From Candidatus Methylomirabilota bacterium (GTDB lineage: Bacteria; Methylomirabilota; Methylomirabilia; Methylomirabilales; 2-02-FULL-66-22), in the NCBI GenBank assembly GCA_016208645.1, contig JACQXP010000090.1, positions 1 through 30,777 on the forward strand: a DNA stretch of 30,777 nt. Direction: 5' to 3'. This document shows, piece after piece, positions 30,313 to 30,777 of this stretch. The notes beneath the pieces were generated by a model. It had not been told where the DNA came from and did not search any database. It saw only the letters and a program-made list of their open reading frames with translations. The first letter of the stretch is position 1. Each line of letters begins with the position of its first letter. A program made the translations under genes and the position numbers.

Positions 30313-30777
30313 TGGCAAAGTGGGGAAGCGCCAAGTGCCGAGAACCGAGAGGGGAGAGCCGAGAAGAGCATTAGGGGACAGGGAGCGGGAGGGCGGAATG
30401 GAGAGACCGCTCCGTTTACTGCGTATCCAGTCCAAGTGTGGCACCGATCCCGATCGATATCCGCCAGCCGTTCCACCGATTCCTACAACCAGTTCCGCTG
30501 GGTCGAACAGCCTGGGGCCTTTGGGATCTCCAATGAAGCAGGATGCCCTATTGGAAGAGAAGGGGGTGCCGGTCAGAAGCGCGCCGTGTCCGGAAAGAAT
30601 CTGGGCACCAGGTGGCGTGCCCAGTTCGAGTCCTTCCCGGCTCCCCGGGCGTGGCGAATCTGGGCACTGGCAAGAGAGGGTTGTGGTACCTGAATACACA
30701 CGGAGGGGCAGATAAGGTTCCGCATTTGTTGACGAGAAGCATAAGGCAACGTCTGTTCGCCGATGGGCGTGTGGGAA
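30313..30777. other. right-end spacer with no convincing gene
   Basis: Base composition is less GC-rich than in the genes, and no frame shows protein-like composition, a ribosome binding site or a recognisable motif. Purine-rich repeats of the GAGAACCGAGAG/GGAGAGCCGAGA kind at 30337-30365 echo similar sequence at 3320-3335. Nothing else is seen. Confidence 0.5.

Noticed and set aside
30199..30699. 166-codon minus-strand frame in the right-end spacer
   Set aside because: It crosses the importer promoter and ribosome binding site and has no protein-like composition or motif.
1..30777. CRISPR arrays, insertion sequences or prophage
   Set aside because: No regularly spaced repeats, transposase or integrase motifs or phage structural genes were seen; the repeats present are single palindromes or the edge duplication.

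Overview
The window looks like part of a metagenome-derived chromosome from a high-GC bacterium (GC judged by eye at about 65-68 %). The gene set is of general aerobic type: citrate synthase, AcnA-type aconitase, pyruvate kinase, c-type cytochrome, bacterioferritin, Rieske protein. Together with the small cysteine-rich membrane genes and degenerate intergenic repeats it recalls soil or groundwater lineages such as Candidatus Rokubacteria/Methylomirabilota. That placement is an impression from gene style; no marker gene here settles it. No CRISPR array, intact insertion sequence or prophage was seen.

Layout. (1) 1-3.3 kb: a 5'-truncated FAD oxidoreductase-GcvT fusion of the dimethylglycine/sarcosine dehydrogenase type, then a D-2-hydroxyacid dehydrogenase (glyoxylate/hydroxypyruvate reductase type). 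The first 141 bases exactly repeat 623-763 and join out of frame, so the left edge is either a tandem duplication or an assembly loop. (2) 3.3-5.4 kb: an AbrB/Doc toxin-antitoxin pair and a tRNA-Glu, both on the minus strand with readable promoters, then a UspA protein and a Rieske ferredoxin. (3) 5.6-11.6 kb: a same-strand, tightly packed accessory cluster. It holds a chlorite-dismutase-family haem protein, several very small membrane proteins, a lipoprotein, a ribbon-helix-helix protein, a membrane-anchored CycH/CcmI C-terminal-like domain, a dihaem cytochrome c, two zinc-ribbon miniproteins and a methyltransferase. This is the part most likely to hold something undescribed. (4) 11.6-14.3 kb: small membrane and helical proteins, an HTH-less cyclic-nucleotide-binding-like protein and a DUF218/YdcF protein. 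(5) 14.4-19.1 kb, minus strand: citrate synthase, a TVP38/DedA membrane protein, pyruvate kinase with the signature of potassium-independent enzymes, and an SDR oxidoreductase with an apparent internal deletion. (6) 19.3-22.7 kb: a decayed zinc-type alcohol dehydrogenase, bacterioferritin, a 3-hydroxyacyl-CoA dehydrogenase-family protein and an LCAT-like lipoprotein hydrolase. (7) 22.9-27.2 kb: aconitase, MetF and an exported YqgE/AlgH protein. (8) 27.4-30.2 kb, minus strand: a complete NitT/TauT-type ABC importer in the order binding protein, permease, ATPase. The last ~470 bases hold no convincing gene.

How the genes fit together. Citrate synthase and aconitase supply the first TCA steps, and pyruvate kinase feeds them. 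The dimethylglycine dehydrogenase-like enzyme and MetF both handle folate-bound one-carbon units, although they are far apart here. Rieske protein, Cld-family protein, CycH-like domain, dihaem cytochrome and bacterioferritin give the window a haem/redox flavour. Promoters of the TTGACA-N16/18 type recur upstream of several operons, and two unrelated genes share the pattern TTGAC(A/G)-N17-TAAGGT. Nearly all starts chosen here have a purine-rich ribosome binding site 5-9 bases upstream; exceptions are noted in the entries.
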